Source: JARRQJ01 sp963810615
GTDB taxonomy: Bacteria; Pseudomonadota; Gammaproteobacteria; DRLM01
Length of the DNA stretch: 64,000 bases
Assembly: GCA_963810615.1 (NCBI GenBank)
Contig: CAWEOA010000001.1
Coordinates: 62,001-126,000 of the forward strand
Direction: 5' to 3'
Part shown: in pieces, positions 35,301 to 43,728 of the stretch
How positions within the stretch are numbered: the first letter of the stretch is position 1
How the letters are laid out: every line of letters begins with the position of its first letter
Position numbers and translations under genes: made by a program
The notes under the pieces: generated by a model
The model's database searches: none
What the model saw: only the letters and a program-made list of their open reading frames with translations
Told to the model about the DNA's origin: nothing

Positions 35301-35463
35301 CGCTGGACCCAGCAATCTTAGTACGGATGTGTTGACATTATACAGCTCGGGCAGTGCTACTACACCCTATGCCTCGGCCCTCATAGGTATGGATGGAAAG
35401 ATATTGTCTATTTATCAATCAGGCAATACCCGGCTTCTTGGTTTTGCATTGCTGCAAAAGTAG
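32323..35463 (+). CDS. Large lipoprotein with DUF4382-like domain and six-bladed propeller
   Basis: A 1,046-residue protein. A long basic N-region leads into LTMVLLVGCSSGGGG, a classic lipobox. Residues about 80-265 form a beta domain similar to DUF4382 (SVSLTARTKPVTTN..., LTIDVDEAAVSADG). Six blade repeats follow (IVGGLTQLFG..., LEGALTGLNHPCGIAID, ISGAATGLKQPNDVQLD). The last 400 residues are a further beta-rich region without a recognised domain. It is a paralogue of the 29612 product. The start at 32323 lacks a strong ribosome site; ATG at 32344 is an alternative. Likely an outer-surface lipoprotein. Confidence 0.78.
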   Translation: MNLNFDRMRKPKIKSNAPHHNDYCGVFLRPADGGVPALLGRWVLRRRLFGLFPALTMVLLVGCSSGGGGTSTSQVPVTVPTGSVSLTARTKPVTTNLIAGKATPDSLTIDVDEAAVSADGSSYEALVTNTGITVDAQGSPDIGAISGLATGTYKALRITVSNVAWNTISWTYSNPSPCDGAASGSASGTLGTGAMALYFKTADLGGNTPQHYRNTLPLSGYAGDADHPFILPAPIQVMQDETTKISLVMDTEHTIGCSHLSVFNSTDSGDVAPLRGIVGGLTQLFGVSGLAVDAYRNQVAVTNGLGSSLTIYGRDGVNDVKPVRAIEGSGTRLNYPAAAALYLGLDSTTQQPDHSGDQYIVLNRDNDSIVTYAWNDSDNVTPLRTIWGMFTGLSKPTGLALNVDPFGNGDPTKDEIMVANNGNDTITSYTRVGNGDTFPLRTLEGALTGLNHPCGIAIDKQHQEVFVTNSNNNTITVYDLGDLDGSRQITDPNTGGVLTSPHLNIPPLLTIGSSTGLAEPCGIVVDSSSANPELIVANKGNDSISVFDLADSGVIQTAIADPNTSAVPDLAVKRSISGAATGLKQPNDVQLDGGELWIAQNGGQANMARFPQIIPAVSNESATINSALNGDYNIVTYGIDFNKGINGFGSAIPVIHAERGVASFNTQSPIWPSFTMHRDAGVKQFNRQVMEPGCGQPDLNTKDGFFGVAADNSFYAFTQDDRGVFNGSFLANGEDFAGVSYNGDEMYVIYGVKSSGASVPYMSEDGTYTGSPVNYSYASYSNYFQSISRFLDTPKSDLFENLFDVGYLSSEPAQFLAYLTKTSTALTYDPMGEYQTPHALTPRSSLSFRSGSRATSPTAVHAGGFFENPGYEIAGAVSSDSQSFIFISDITNVDANDCQTTGGIGVGMRQQPAGTFKTQDIKGTYYVAGIGDDFKSSGQRNKYFSMAGTISFDGAGSATMVQTNNSEGEVTSTTNTYSYQVVSTAVPGGSTSGAGPSNLSTDVLTLYSSGSATTPYASALIGMDGKILSIYQSGNTRLLGFALLQK

Positions 35464-35627
35464 CAGGTTCGTCACTATCGCCTCGTGCCGTTCCCGCAGT
35501 CTCGGCAAAACGCCCTTCCTTCGCCTTGCTTTATGGAAAACAAGTGATGCCGATGGCATCGATTGTTGCCATCGAGGTGCGTGTTTTCATGAATAGGATG
35601 CGAGAAGCGTTGAATTGTTTATGTTTG

Positions 35628-37724
35628 TTATGATTTTATTTCGAATGTATTGTTTTGTTCATGGCACCATTTTACCCATATTTCGCGGTATACGGCCTCC
35701 AGTGATCGCGTGAAACCAGGGCCGTCGCATAAACACGAATTAAGCAAATTGCCACGCAAGCGCTGGCGTATTTCCGCCAAGGCGGGAAGTTCGGAGGCCA
35801 GCGCGATCGCCTTGGCGATGTACTCTTCTTCGCTATCGGTCACGAACTCTTCCAAGCCGAGGTGTTTTAAGATGGTTTCACCCATATGGCTGACATAGCG
35901 ATCCCCGCGCAGGTTTATTACCGGAACCCCCATCCACAGAGATTCCATGGTAGTTGTGCAGCCGTTGAATGGGTAGGGGTCCAGGCTGATATCTACATCT
36001 CGGTAGGCAGCCAGATATTCCCGTCGCGGCGATGCGCCGGCCAGGCGTATGCGCTTGATATCGATACCCTGCTCCGCGAATAGCGCTTGATAGTGGCGTC
36101 GTACACCGTCATTGCCCAGAGGCTTGTACTTTAAATAGAGATGCGCTTGGGGAAGCGCATGCAATAGCTTCGACCAACAGGCGATTATCTCCTCCGTCAG
36201 CTTGGCGGTATTATTGAAGCAGCCGAAGGTGATTTGATTCGTTGCCAGAGCCGGTAAGGGGCCGGGATCTATCATGTCTACGGGAGGTGAATAGCATAGG
36301 TATGCCTTAGGCAGGCGCAGTACCCGTTCGACATAATGGGGTTCCTCTTGGGGAGGAATCAGAAAGCGGTCGCCGATGATGTAGTCGATGGTGCTCAAGC
36401 CGGTGGTATCGAAGTAGCCGAGCCAGGTTGCCTGAACAGGGGCGGGTTTGCGGGCAAATACCAGCAAACGATTTCTGTCGGTATGGCCGGATAAATCGAC
36501 CAATAGATCAATGCCGTCATCGCGTATCCGCTGAATCACGGCCTCGTCGCTTTGGCCGGTGATATTTCGCCAGTGGTGCGCCGTTCCTTGTAAACTCGTT
36601 GTCAATTCGTCGCATTTATCATGGTTGTAATAACAGAATATCTCAAACTGTGCGCCGTCATGATGGGCGAGTACCGATTCGATGAAATAACCGACCGGGT
36701 GTTGATAAAAATCTCCCGACACATAGCCCACGCGCAAACACCGCTGCGGATCGGGAAGGTTGCCGTGCGCGGGAAATGAGGGTGTCGACGGGGTATAGCG
36801 TGTGCCCCATTCCCGCGCAACCGTAAACAGCTGTTCGGCGGAATACTCGGGACGATAATGCATCATGGTGAACAAACAGGTATGCGCTTCAGGGTGATTT
36901 GGCTGGATATTCAGCAGGCGTTGGAAGTGTTCGATCGCACGGTTTGGTTGACCTTGAGCGATACTGATATTGCCGAGGCTTATATAGGCATCAGCGAAAT
37001 CCGGGCTGACACGCAGCGCCTGTTGTGCGGCCTCGCAAGCCTCCTGAAGCATTCCCTGCTCCTTGAGTACGATGGCCAGATTATTATAGGCACGGGCGAA
37101 ATCGGGTTGTAAGCGGACGGCGGTGCGGTAATTCTCTATGGCGGCGGCGATATCGCCGCGTTCCTTATGTGCATTACCCAGGTTATTGTGGGCCGCGGCG
37201 TAATTAGGATTGATGCGAATGGCATGTTGGAAACTGATCACGGCATCGTCATATTTTTGTAGCGCGATCTGCGAATTTCCCAGATTATAGTGGGCTTCGA
37301 CAAAATTGGGGTTGAGGCGTAACGCAGCCTGGTAATTTGCCGAGGCCTCATCATGCTTGCTCATGGAAGACAGGGCGTTGCCTAGACTGCAGAGTGCTCC
37401 GGCATTGTTGGGGTCGATACGGACCGCCGTTTGATAATGAGCCACGGCTTCGTCGAGCTTGCCCTGACAGAAGAGTACATTGCCCAGATTGACATGGGCC
37501 TCGCTATGTTCGGGGCGCAAGGCGATCACACGGCGGCAGCAATGGCCGGCCTCATCCAAGTTGCCTTGCATGCCGTAGATGCTGCTGAGAAGGTGCCAGG
37601 CATCCACGTCGTTGCTATTTTTCGCGCAGACTTGGGAAAGTAGGGCTTGCGCATCTGTCAGGCGATTGTCACGTAACAGGCTCAGGGCTTGTTGTTTCAT
37701 GGCCTGTAATTGCTCAGTACTCAT
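35628..37724 (-). CDS. TPR-containing O-GlcNAc-transferase-like glycosyltransferase (family 41)
   Basis: A 698-residue cytoplasmic protein. Residues 5-285 are about eight TPR units; residues 330-690 are a GT41 (OGT/SPINDLY-type) catalytic domain. Visible blocks are RVGYVSGDFYQHPVG (with the conserved His342), LLVDLSGHTDRNRLL, APVQATWLGYFDTTGL, FGCFNNTAKL with the lysine that binds the nucleotide sugar, and DPYPFNGCTTTMESLWMGVPV. In eukaryotes this fold adds GlcNAc to Ser/Thr; bacterial members glycosylate proteins or build glycans. It follows a second copy (37768) by 43 bases on the same strand. The TPR half would select the protein acceptor; which one is unknown. Confidence 0.9.
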   Translation of the reverse strand: MSTEQLQAMKQQALSLLRDNRLTDAQALLSQVCAKNSNDVDAWHLLSSIYGMQGNLDEAGHCCRRVIALRPEHSEAHVNLGNVLFCQGKLDEAVAHYQTAVRIDPNNAGALCSLGNALSSMSKHDEASANYQAALRLNPNFVEAHYNLGNSQIALQKYDDAVISFQHAIRINPNYAAAHNNLGNAHKERGDIAAAIENYRTAVRLQPDFARAYNNLAIVLKEQGMLQEACEAAQQALRVSPDFADAYISLGNISIAQGQPNRAIEHFQRLLNIQPNHPEAHTCLFTMMHYRPEYSAEQLFTVAREWGTRYTPSTPSFPAHGNLPDPQRCLRVGYVSGDFYQHPVGYFIESVLAHHDGAQFEIFCYYNHDKCDELTTSLQGTAHHWRNITGQSDEAVIQRIRDDGIDLLVDLSGHTDRNRLLVFARKPAPVQATWLGYFDTTGLSTIDYIIGDRFLIPPQEEPHYVERVLRLPKAYLCYSPPVDMIDPGPLPALATNQITFGCFNNTAKLTEEIIACWSKLLHALPQAHLYLKYKPLGNDGVRRHYQALFAEQGIDIKRIRLAGASPRREYLAAYRDVDISLDPYPFNGCTTTMESLWMGVPVINLRGDRYVSHMGETILKHLGLEEFVTDSEEEYIAKAIALASELPALAEIRQRLRGNLLNSCLCDGPGFTRSLEAVYREIWVKWCHEQNNTFEIKS

Positions 37725-37767
37725 GATTCATCATCGCACATTTCCACGGAAAGGTATTACGTCTTGT

Positions 37768-39711
37768 TTACACTGATTGTGCATGAACTCGACACCAGTT
37801 TTCCCACATGTGCCGATAGGCGGTTTCTAGATCACGGGTAAAGCCTATGCTGTCGCACAAAGGGGAATTCAGCAGCTGATCGCGCAAGCCGCTGCGCAAT
37901 GCGGCGAGTCGCGGCAGATCGGAAGCCAGGGAGATCGCCTTGTTTATATAAGCCTCTTCGCTGTCGGTTACACATTCTTCCAAGCCGAGGTTCATCATGA
38001 TGCTTTCCCCCATGCGGCCGACAAAGCGGTCACCGCGTAGCGTCACTACCGGCACTCCCATCCACAGAGCTTCGACGGTGGTTGTGCCGCCATTGTAAGG
38101 ATAGGGATCCAAGCCTATATCCACCTGATGATACGAGGCGAGGTATTCATGGCGCGGTGAACGTCCGGCAAACGCGAGCTGTTCATGCCGCACGCCGTGT
38201 TTGGCAAAGAGCTTTTGAAAATGTGTCCTTATATCTTCATCATTGAAACCACCGGATTTGAGAAATAAACGCGAGCGGGGCAGGGCGAGTAGCAACTTCG
38301 ACCAGGTGGCGATCACTGCCGGGGTCAGCTTCGCCGTATTATTGAAACAGCCGAAGGTAACCCATCCGCTGGATTGAGCGGGTAGCGGAGATACCTCTAT
38401 GGATACCCTGGGTGGTGAGAAACATAGAAAGCTGTGCGGCAACCGTATCACTTTCTCGACATAATAACGTTCGTCCTGCGGGGGGATGATATAGCGATTG
38501 CCTAAAATGTAATCGATGGCCTTGAGGCCGGTAGTGGCGATGTAGCTCATCCAGGTCACCTGGATGGGCGCGGGTTTCAAGGCGAAGGTCAAGAGACGAT
38601 TTCCCGCAGTGTGCCCGGCGAGGTCCACCAGGATGTCTATGCCATCGCGGCGAATTTGCCGGGCCAGGGCTTCGTCGGGTTGGGCCAGTACGTCACGCCA
38701 GTGATCGGCGTAGCCGCGCAGACGCGTCGTCAGATCGTCATTTATGCCGTGATTGCTGTAGCAGAATATCTCAAAGCGGGATTTGTCATGGTGCGCGAGG
38801 ACTTGCTCGATAAATATGCCGACGGGGTGGTTGCGGAAATCGGCTGAGACATAGCCGATGCGCAGGCGTTTACCTTCGTCGGGAACATTGTTATGAGAAG
38901 CGATACTCGACGGATCCCGGCCGTGAATCTTGCCCCATCGTTCATGCTCGGCAAACAGTTTCGCCGGGTCGCTATCCGAGCGATAGCTCATCAGGAATAA
39001 CAGATTACTATGTGCCAGGGCGTTGTGCGGATCATGGCGCAAGGCCTCCTGGTAGCTGACAAGAGCCTCATCGAGTTTGCCTTGAAGTGTATAAACGTTA
39101 CCCAGATTAATATGCGCCTGAACCAGATTGGGGTTAAGCCGTAATGCTTCCCGATAGCACGCTAAGGCGTCGTTCAGCTGCCCTTTATAATAGAGGAAGA
39201 TATTGCCTAGATTACTGTGCGTTTCGGCGTTATTGGGGTTCAGTCGTACAGATTCACGGAAATTGACTGCAGCCTCGTCTATACGACCGAGAGTATTGAG
39301 GATATTGCCGAGATTATTGTGCGCGGCGGCATCATTGGGATTGATGCGCAATGCATGTTGATATTCTTTTACCGCCTTATCCAGATCTCCCTGAAGATAG
39401 AGAACATTCCCCAAGTTGAGGTGGGCCTGACCATGGTCGGGTCGTAAGGAAATGACGCGGCGACAGCAATTACCAGCTGCATCCAGATTGCCCAGCATGC
39501 CATGGATGCTGCTCAGGATGTGCCAGGCATCTGCATCCTCCGCATCGGCGTCACAGATTCCTTGGAACAAGGCCTGTGCTTCCGCGAAACGATTGCTCTG
39601 CATCATGGCCAACCCTTGCCGTTTGAGGGAAAGCTGCTGTTCCGTGTCCTTCTCCTGCATGGGCAATACCTGACTTGAATACGGAGGCGGGAAAAAGGTC
39701 GATTTTAACAT
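37768..39711 (-). CDS. TPR-containing O-GlcNAc-transferase-like glycosyltransferase (family 41), paralogue
   Basis: A 647-residue (or 630 from the in-frame Met18) paralogue of the 35628 product with about six TPRs (27-240) and a GT41 domain from about 283 on. Blocks are RIGYVSADFRNHPVG with His295, ILVDLAGHTAGNRLL, FGCFNNTAKL, and DPYPYNGGTTTVEALWMGVPVVTLRGDR. N-terminal repeats of the two proteins are clearly alike (DAWHxLSSIxGMxGNLDxAGxCCRRVI), so they arose by tandem duplication with a loss or gain of two TPR units. It is the first gene of the pair. Start choice is unsure because neither Met has a strong ribosome site. Confidence 0.9.
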   Translation of the reverse strand: MLKSTFFPPPYSSQVLPMQEKDTEQQLSLKRQGLAMMQSNRFAEAQALFQGICDADAEDADAWHILSSIHGMLGNLDAAGNCCRRVISLRPDHGQAHLNLGNVLYLQGDLDKAVKEYQHALRINPNDAAAHNNLGNILNTLGRIDEAAVNFRESVRLNPNNAETHSNLGNIFLYYKGQLNDALACYREALRLNPNLVQAHINLGNVYTLQGKLDEALVSYQEALRHDPHNALAHSNLLFLMSYRSDSDPAKLFAEHERWGKIHGRDPSSIASHNNVPDEGKRLRIGYVSADFRNHPVGIFIEQVLAHHDKSRFEIFCYSNHGINDDLTTRLRGYADHWRDVLAQPDEALARQIRRDGIDILVDLAGHTAGNRLLTFALKPAPIQVTWMSYIATTGLKAIDYILGNRYIIPPQDERYYVEKVIRLPHSFLCFSPPRVSIEVSPLPAQSSGWVTFGCFNNTAKLTPAVIATWSKLLLALPRSRLFLKSGGFNDEDIRTHFQKLFAKHGVRHEQLAFAGRSPRHEYLASYHQVDIGLDPYPYNGGTTTVEALWMGVPVVTLRGDRFVGRMGESIMMNLGLEECVTDSEEAYINKAISLASDLPRLAALRSGLRDQLLNSPLCDSIGFTRDLETAYRHMWENWCRVHAQSV

Positions 39712-40367
39712 TTAATACAATCTTCTATCCAGATGCTAACTGCTGAATTTTATGGGGAGAGGCGACGAGCGAGGGGAATAGTATTGCCTTTGTGCGGTGC
39801 AGGAGAGGCGACGTAGTCCAGGAGTATTGGGCTTATTCGCTGAGCGATCAGATTCAAGCAATGGTTACGATTGTTGTTAAGTGATGTAATCGAGCCCGGT
39901 AAGAATTTGGTCAGCAATCGCCGGCCGCTGGCTGGCTGGTATTGAGGTATGACGGAAGCAGCATGGATTCTGCCAGTGATCTTGGCGTGTTGGTGGATGC
40001 AACTAGCACGTCGTATGGCGAAAAATTTGGATCGTCAGGTGTTGGGCTGGAATTCTTTCCGAGCTGGGTAAATAGTCTATCGCGCAGTCGTTAACGCGCT
40101 AACAATTAATTTATAAGCGCTTTATCAATCCCGAGTTTAGTTAGGAAAACAATAGGTTTGTTGCCATCTAGTCAATCCTTCATCTGTTATAGAAATGTGA
40201 TCTTTTCGTGATGTCCCCGTTCACACTTTTTGTGATTCTGTTGCCGTTTCCAAAAGAGGTTGCGGTGAGCTGGTCATCGTAACCTAAGGGCACGACGTGC
40301 CGGCGAAATATTCGCCTTATCCGGAATAATTCAATTCCACCATCGATAATCAAGAGGAGAAGAGAAT
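39712..40367. other. Non-coding stretch between divergent genes
   Basis: About 655 bases between the glycosyltransferase pair (minus) and the 40368 gene (plus). It must hold both promoters. No gene was seen. Confidence 0.5.
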
Positions 40368-41501
40368 ATGAATAGCAAGGGATTATTTATACAGGGCGCA
40401 ACGCTGGCCGCGCTGCTATTGACTGCGCTCGGGACGCGGGCCTATGCGGAGGGAGCCGCTTATACCATGACTAACGCCGCAGATGACAATCAGATTGTGG
40501 TGTTCAGTCGAGACGATAACGGCTTGCTCACCAAGCTTGATACGATTTCCAGCGGCGGTAAGGGCTCTGGCGGAGGAATAGATCCGCTGGGTTCGCAGGG
40601 TTCTTTGCTGCTGGTTGATAGTGATAAAGATCATCATGGCTGGCGGCGCCATGGAGGAAGACATCATGACGGCGAATTGCTGCTGGCGGTGAATGCCGGC
40701 AGCAACGATGTTTCTGTGTTTCGTGTCGTAAGAAACGGCATCAAACTGCGGGACCGCATCGGTTCCGGCGGCTCGTTTCCTGTGAGTCTCGCGGTCTCCG
40801 GTGATGTGGTGTATGTATTGAACAATGGCGCTCCGGCCAATATCACCGGTTTCAAGTTGGATGGGCGAGGTCATTTGCATGCCATGCCGAATTCCACGCG
40901 CCTGTTGGGAGATGGTTCCTACGGTCAGGTGGCGTTCGATCCTCAGGGTAAAAAACTGATTGTCACCGACAAGGCCAATAATCGGCTGCTGGTGTACCGC
41001 GTGCGTCACCATGGTCTGCCGTCTTCTGCTCCTGTGATCACACCGTCATCAGGCGCCGTCCCCTTTGGGGTCGATTTTGATCGCAGGGGGCATCTGCTGG
41101 TGGTGGAGGCCGGCGCAAATGCAGTATCGTCTTACGATATTGCCCATGATGGCAGTCTGCAAACTATTAGCGCGTCGGTGGCCAACGGCCAAATTGCGAC
41201 CTGCTGGGTCGTAGTCAATCAACGCGGAGATATCATCACCACCAATCCCGGTACCAACTCCTTGTCGTCCTTCCATGTCGACGCCAGGACGGGGCAGGTG
41301 ACTCTGTTGAATGGCGCCGCTGCCGCCGGTGATGCCCCTCTGGATATCGATATGAGTGAGGGCGGCCGTTTCGCCTATGCGATAGATCCTGCCAACGGCG
41401 GCGTGGATATGTACAAGGTCGAGGCGGATGGCAGTTTGACGGCGCTGGGTAACGTCAATGCCGGTTTGTCCTTGTTCGCTCAAGGGATGGCGGTGCGTTG
41501 A
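40368..41501 (+). CDS. Secreted lactonase-like/YncE-like beta-propeller protein
   Basis: A 377-residue exported protein with a Sec signal (about 1-27, TRAYA-EG). The body is a seven-bladed-propeller-type sequence (AYTMTNAADDNQIVVFSRDD, LLAVNAGSNDVSVFRV, GVDFDRRGHLLVVEAGANAVSSYD, FAYAIDPANGGVDMYKV), as in the 6-phosphogluconolactonase-like and YncE-like families. A His/Arg/Asp-rich loop (DKDHHGWRRHGGRHHDGE, residues 86-103) interrupts one blade and could bind metal. GAGGAG precedes the ATG. Secreted members are usually binding proteins rather than lactonases; no catalytic residue could be assigned. Confidence 0.82.
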   Translation: MNSKGLFIQGATLAALLLTALGTRAYAEGAAYTMTNAADDNQIVVFSRDDNGLLTKLDTISSGGKGSGGGIDPLGSQGSLLLVDSDKDHHGWRRHGGRHHDGELLLAVNAGSNDVSVFRVVRNGIKLRDRIGSGGSFPVSLAVSGDVVYVLNNGAPANITGFKLDGRGHLHAMPNSTRLLGDGSYGQVAFDPQGKKLIVTDKANNRLLVYRVRHHGLPSSAPVITPSSGAVPFGVDFDRRGHLLVVEAGANAVSSYDIAHDGSLQTISASVANGQIATCWVVVNQRGDIITTNPGTNSLSSFHVDARTGQVTLLNGAAAAGDAPLDIDMSEGGRFAYAIDPANGGVDMYKVEADGSLTALGNVNAGLSLFAQGMAVR

Positions 41502-41533
41502 TCGTGCCGTTATGTGAGATGTAGGCACGCTCC

Positions 41534-41561
41534 CCAACCCTTCTCGGGGGGGAAGGGTTGG
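41534..41561. terminator. Hairpin after the 40368 propeller gene
   Basis: CCAACCCTTC (41534-41543) pairs perfectly with GAAGGGTTGG (41552-41561), 33 bases after the stop codon. There is no T-run, so it may be a weak terminator or a 3' end stabiliser. Confidence 0.45.
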
Positions 41562-41705
41562 AAGGAGTGGCAAAATGAAGGTGTCTTGCTTTTCACATGC
41601 CGCCCGGCATCGGTGTAACAGTAAAGACGAAGCTGGCTTGACAGTTGTCGCATAAGGGATAATGCTGGGCGAATACCGATGGTATGCCCTAGCAAGGAGT
41701 GCGAG

Positions 41706-42341
41706 ATGGCGCATGGTATCTCTGAGAGTTCATCATCCAGCACGGTGGTAAAAGTGCATCCATTGCCGGTAAGGATTACTCACTGGATCAATGTCGTCGC
41801 GATTTTCATGATGGTGGCCAGTGGGTGGCGCATCTACGATGCTTCGCCGTTGTTCAATTTCAGATTTCCCTCGGACATCACGCTGGGAGGTTGGTTGGCC
41901 GGCGCGCTGCAATGGCATTTTGCCGCCATGTGGCTGCTGGTCATCAACGGTTTGATCTATGTGGGGTACGGCGTTTTCTCCGGACATTACCGGCGCAGCT
42001 TTCTGCCGATCTCACCGTCCTCTTTGTTGCGGGCATTCGCCGATGCAGTGCACGGCCGTTTGTCCCATGATGTCGGTGAATACAACCCCGCGCAGCGGAC
42101 GGCCTACCTGGGGGTCATCGTGCTGGTCATGTTCGTGGTGCTGTCGGGTATTGTCATGTGGAAGCCGACGCAGTTTCAGGCGCTGGGCGCTCTAATGGGT
42201 GATTATCCGGGTGCGCGGCTGGTGCATTTCGTGTGCATGGCGGCGATTGTATTGTTCGCGGTGATTCATGTGGCGATGGTGATCTTGGTGCCGCGCACCT
42301 TTCTCCCCATGTGGACCGGGCACGCCCGCAAACCCCGCTAG
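41706..42341 (+). CDS. Membrane cytochrome b subunit (b561/hydrogenase-type)
   Basis: A 211-residue protein starting at ATG 41706, chosen because AAGGAG lies six bases before it. Four hydrophobic spans are visible. Likely haem-ligand histidines are in RITHWINV (span 1), QWHFAAMWLLV (span 2), ARLVHFVCM and AVIHVAMVIL (spans 3-4), as in di-haem cytochrome b of formate dehydrogenase, Ni-Fe hydrogenase and thiosulfate reductase. It begins eight bases ahead of the molybdoenzyme gene and would pass electrons between that enzyme and quinone in the inner membrane. Direction and substrate depend on the partner. Confidence 0.88.
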   Translation: MAHGISESSSSSTVVKVHPLPVRITHWINVVAIFMMVASGWRIYDASPLFNFRFPSDITLGGWLAGALQWHFAAMWLLVINGLIYVGYGVFSGHYRRSFLPISPSSLLRAFADAVHGRLSHDVGEYNPAQRTAYLGVIVLVMFVVLSGIVMWKPTQFQALGALMGDYPGARLVHFVCMAAIVLFAVIHVAMVILVPRTFLPMWTGHARKPR

Positions 42342-42349
42342 GAGCTTGC

Positions 42350-43111
42350 ATGAAACACGGATCCGGCATCGAAGCCAAGCTTCTTGAATGTTCCGGGCGG
42401 GAGATCCAGTTTCTCGAGCGCCGTCTTCTATTGAAGGGCGCCCTCGGTGTCGGTGCTCTCAGTTTGCTCTCCGGCTGTAATATCACCGATGAGGAGACGG
42501 TGCATAAGGTGCTGTGGGACATGTCGCGTTGGAATGATCGCGTGCAGATGGCCTTGTTCGATCCGAAGCGGCTCGCTCCAACCTATGCGGAAAGCGCCAT
42601 CACCCATCCCTTTCCCTTCAATGCCTATTATAGGGAGGACGAGGCGCCGATCGTTGACGGCGGCCGCTATCGCCTAGAACTCAGCGGCTTGATCCGCGAT
42701 CGCCGGCCGTGGTCATTGGCGGAACTGAACGCCTTGCCGCAGGCCACGCAGATCACGCGCCACGTCTGCGTGGAGGGTTGGAGCGCCATTGGTAAATGGA
42801 GCGGCGTGCCGTTCCGCACCTTCCTCGAACGGATCGGCGCCGACATGAACGCGAAATATGTAGGCTTCAAATGTGCGGATGATTATTACACCAGCATTGA
42901 TATGGCATCGGCGCTGCATCCTCAGACCCAGCTGACCCTGCGCTTCGCTGACCGTACCCTGCCGAGGTCGTATGGCTTTCCTATGAAATTACGCATCCCG
43001 ACCAAGCTGGGTTTCAAAAATCCCAAGCACATCATGGCCATCTACGTGACGAATATGTATCCGGGCGGATACTGGGAAGACAAGGGTTATAATTGGTTTG
43101 CGGGCCTCTGA
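42350..43111 (+). CDS. Periplasmic sulfite-oxidase-type molybdopterin oxidoreductase
   Basis: A 253-residue protein starting at ATG 42350 with AGGAG just upstream. The N-terminus has an RR-containing export signal (ERRLLLKGALGVGALSLLSGC), compatible with Tat export and possible lipidation. The catalytic domain shows the family block ITRHVCVEGWSAIGKWSGVPF, whose Cys (about residue 142) binds molybdenum, and GFPMKLRIPTKLGFKNPKHI near the end. This is the SUOX fold of MsrP/YedY and sulfite dehydrogenases without a dimerisation domain. Coupling to a cytochrome b eight bases upstream recalls YedY-YedZ, though the partner here is a b561-like protein. The substrate (sulfite, protein sulfoxide or other) cannot be told. 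Confidence 0.88.
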   Translation: MKHGSGIEAKLLECSGREIQFLERRLLLKGALGVGALSLLSGCNITDEETVHKVLWDMSRWNDRVQMALFDPKRLAPTYAESAITHPFPFNAYYREDEAPIVDGGRYRLELSGLIRDRRPWSLAELNALPQATQITRHVCVEGWSAIGKWSGVPFRTFLERIGADMNAKYVGFKCADDYYTSIDMASALHPQTQLTLRFADRTLPRSYGFPMKLRIPTKLGFKNPKHIMAIYVTNMYPGGYWEDKGYNWFAGL

Positions 43112-43114
43112 GGA

Positions 43115-43420
43115 ATGGGGATAGTAGGCATGCCGATGTTAACGGGAATACGGATTTGTGCGTTCGCGATTTGTTCCGGCCTCATGGCCTATGCGGCGGC
43201 AGGCGATGTCATGTCCCAAGAGCGGGATGCCGCTGTGCAGACTCCGAAGGAAGTCAAGCTACCGCTGAAGATGGATGAACCCATGCAGGGTGGTATGAAG
43301 AAGAAAGGCATGCTGAAAGGCGACGTTAAAAGCTCTGCGGAAAAGAAAGACAAAAAGATGCAAGAGATGTTGGATAAGGAAGAACAATCCATGCCGCCGC
43401 AATCACAGCAAGAACAATAA
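43115..43420 (+). CDS. Small exported Met/Lys-rich protein
   Basis: A 101-residue protein starting four bases after the molybdoenzyme stop (GAGG overlaps the stop region). A signal peptide spans about 1-28 (GIRICAFAICSGLMAYAAAG). The rest is low in complexity: Met-rich (MDEPMQGGMKKKGMLKG), Lys-rich (SSAEKKDKKMQEMLDKEE) and Gln-rich at the end. No fold is recognised. Met-rich periplasmic tails can bind copper, and the link with a redox enzyme operon would fit, but this is only a composition argument. Confidence 0.6.
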   Translation: MGIVGMPMLTGIRICAFAICSGLMAYAAAGDVMSQERDAAVQTPKEVKLPLKMDEPMQGGMKKKGMLKGDVKSSAEKKDKKMQEMLDKEEQSMPPQSQQEQ

Positions 43421-43728
43421 GTTGTGCCATAACTTCTTGGCCTGAGTCGTGATCCTATTTGCTGCAAAGGTCTTGGATGAATGCGGTGATGACAGGCTTT
43501 CTTGATCTGTTTTGTAGATTTAGGCGATGTCACCGATCCGTCTGTTGTGTTCTTGGCGGGGACGGGTGAGAATGGCTCCGGTGCCTATCAAGCCAGAGGC
43601 ATCGCGCCGTTAAGTTTTATTTCAGCTTCTTGGTGTGATATTCGAGTGGTGACAGAGCCGAGACCCCGATAAACCGCGCTTTCATACGTTATTTTTTTGT
43701 ACATTCCCAATCAGACAGGAGGTCTGAA
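43421..43728. other. Short non-coding stretch
   Basis: About 308 bases between two small exported-protein genes. Nothing recognisable apart from the strong AGGAGGT ribosome site at its right end. Confidence 0.5.

Noticed and set aside
42233..42349. Upstream extension of the molybdoenzyme gene
   Set aside because: It lies inside the cytochrome b gene and precedes a well-placed AGGAG and ATG at 42350 directly before the export signal.
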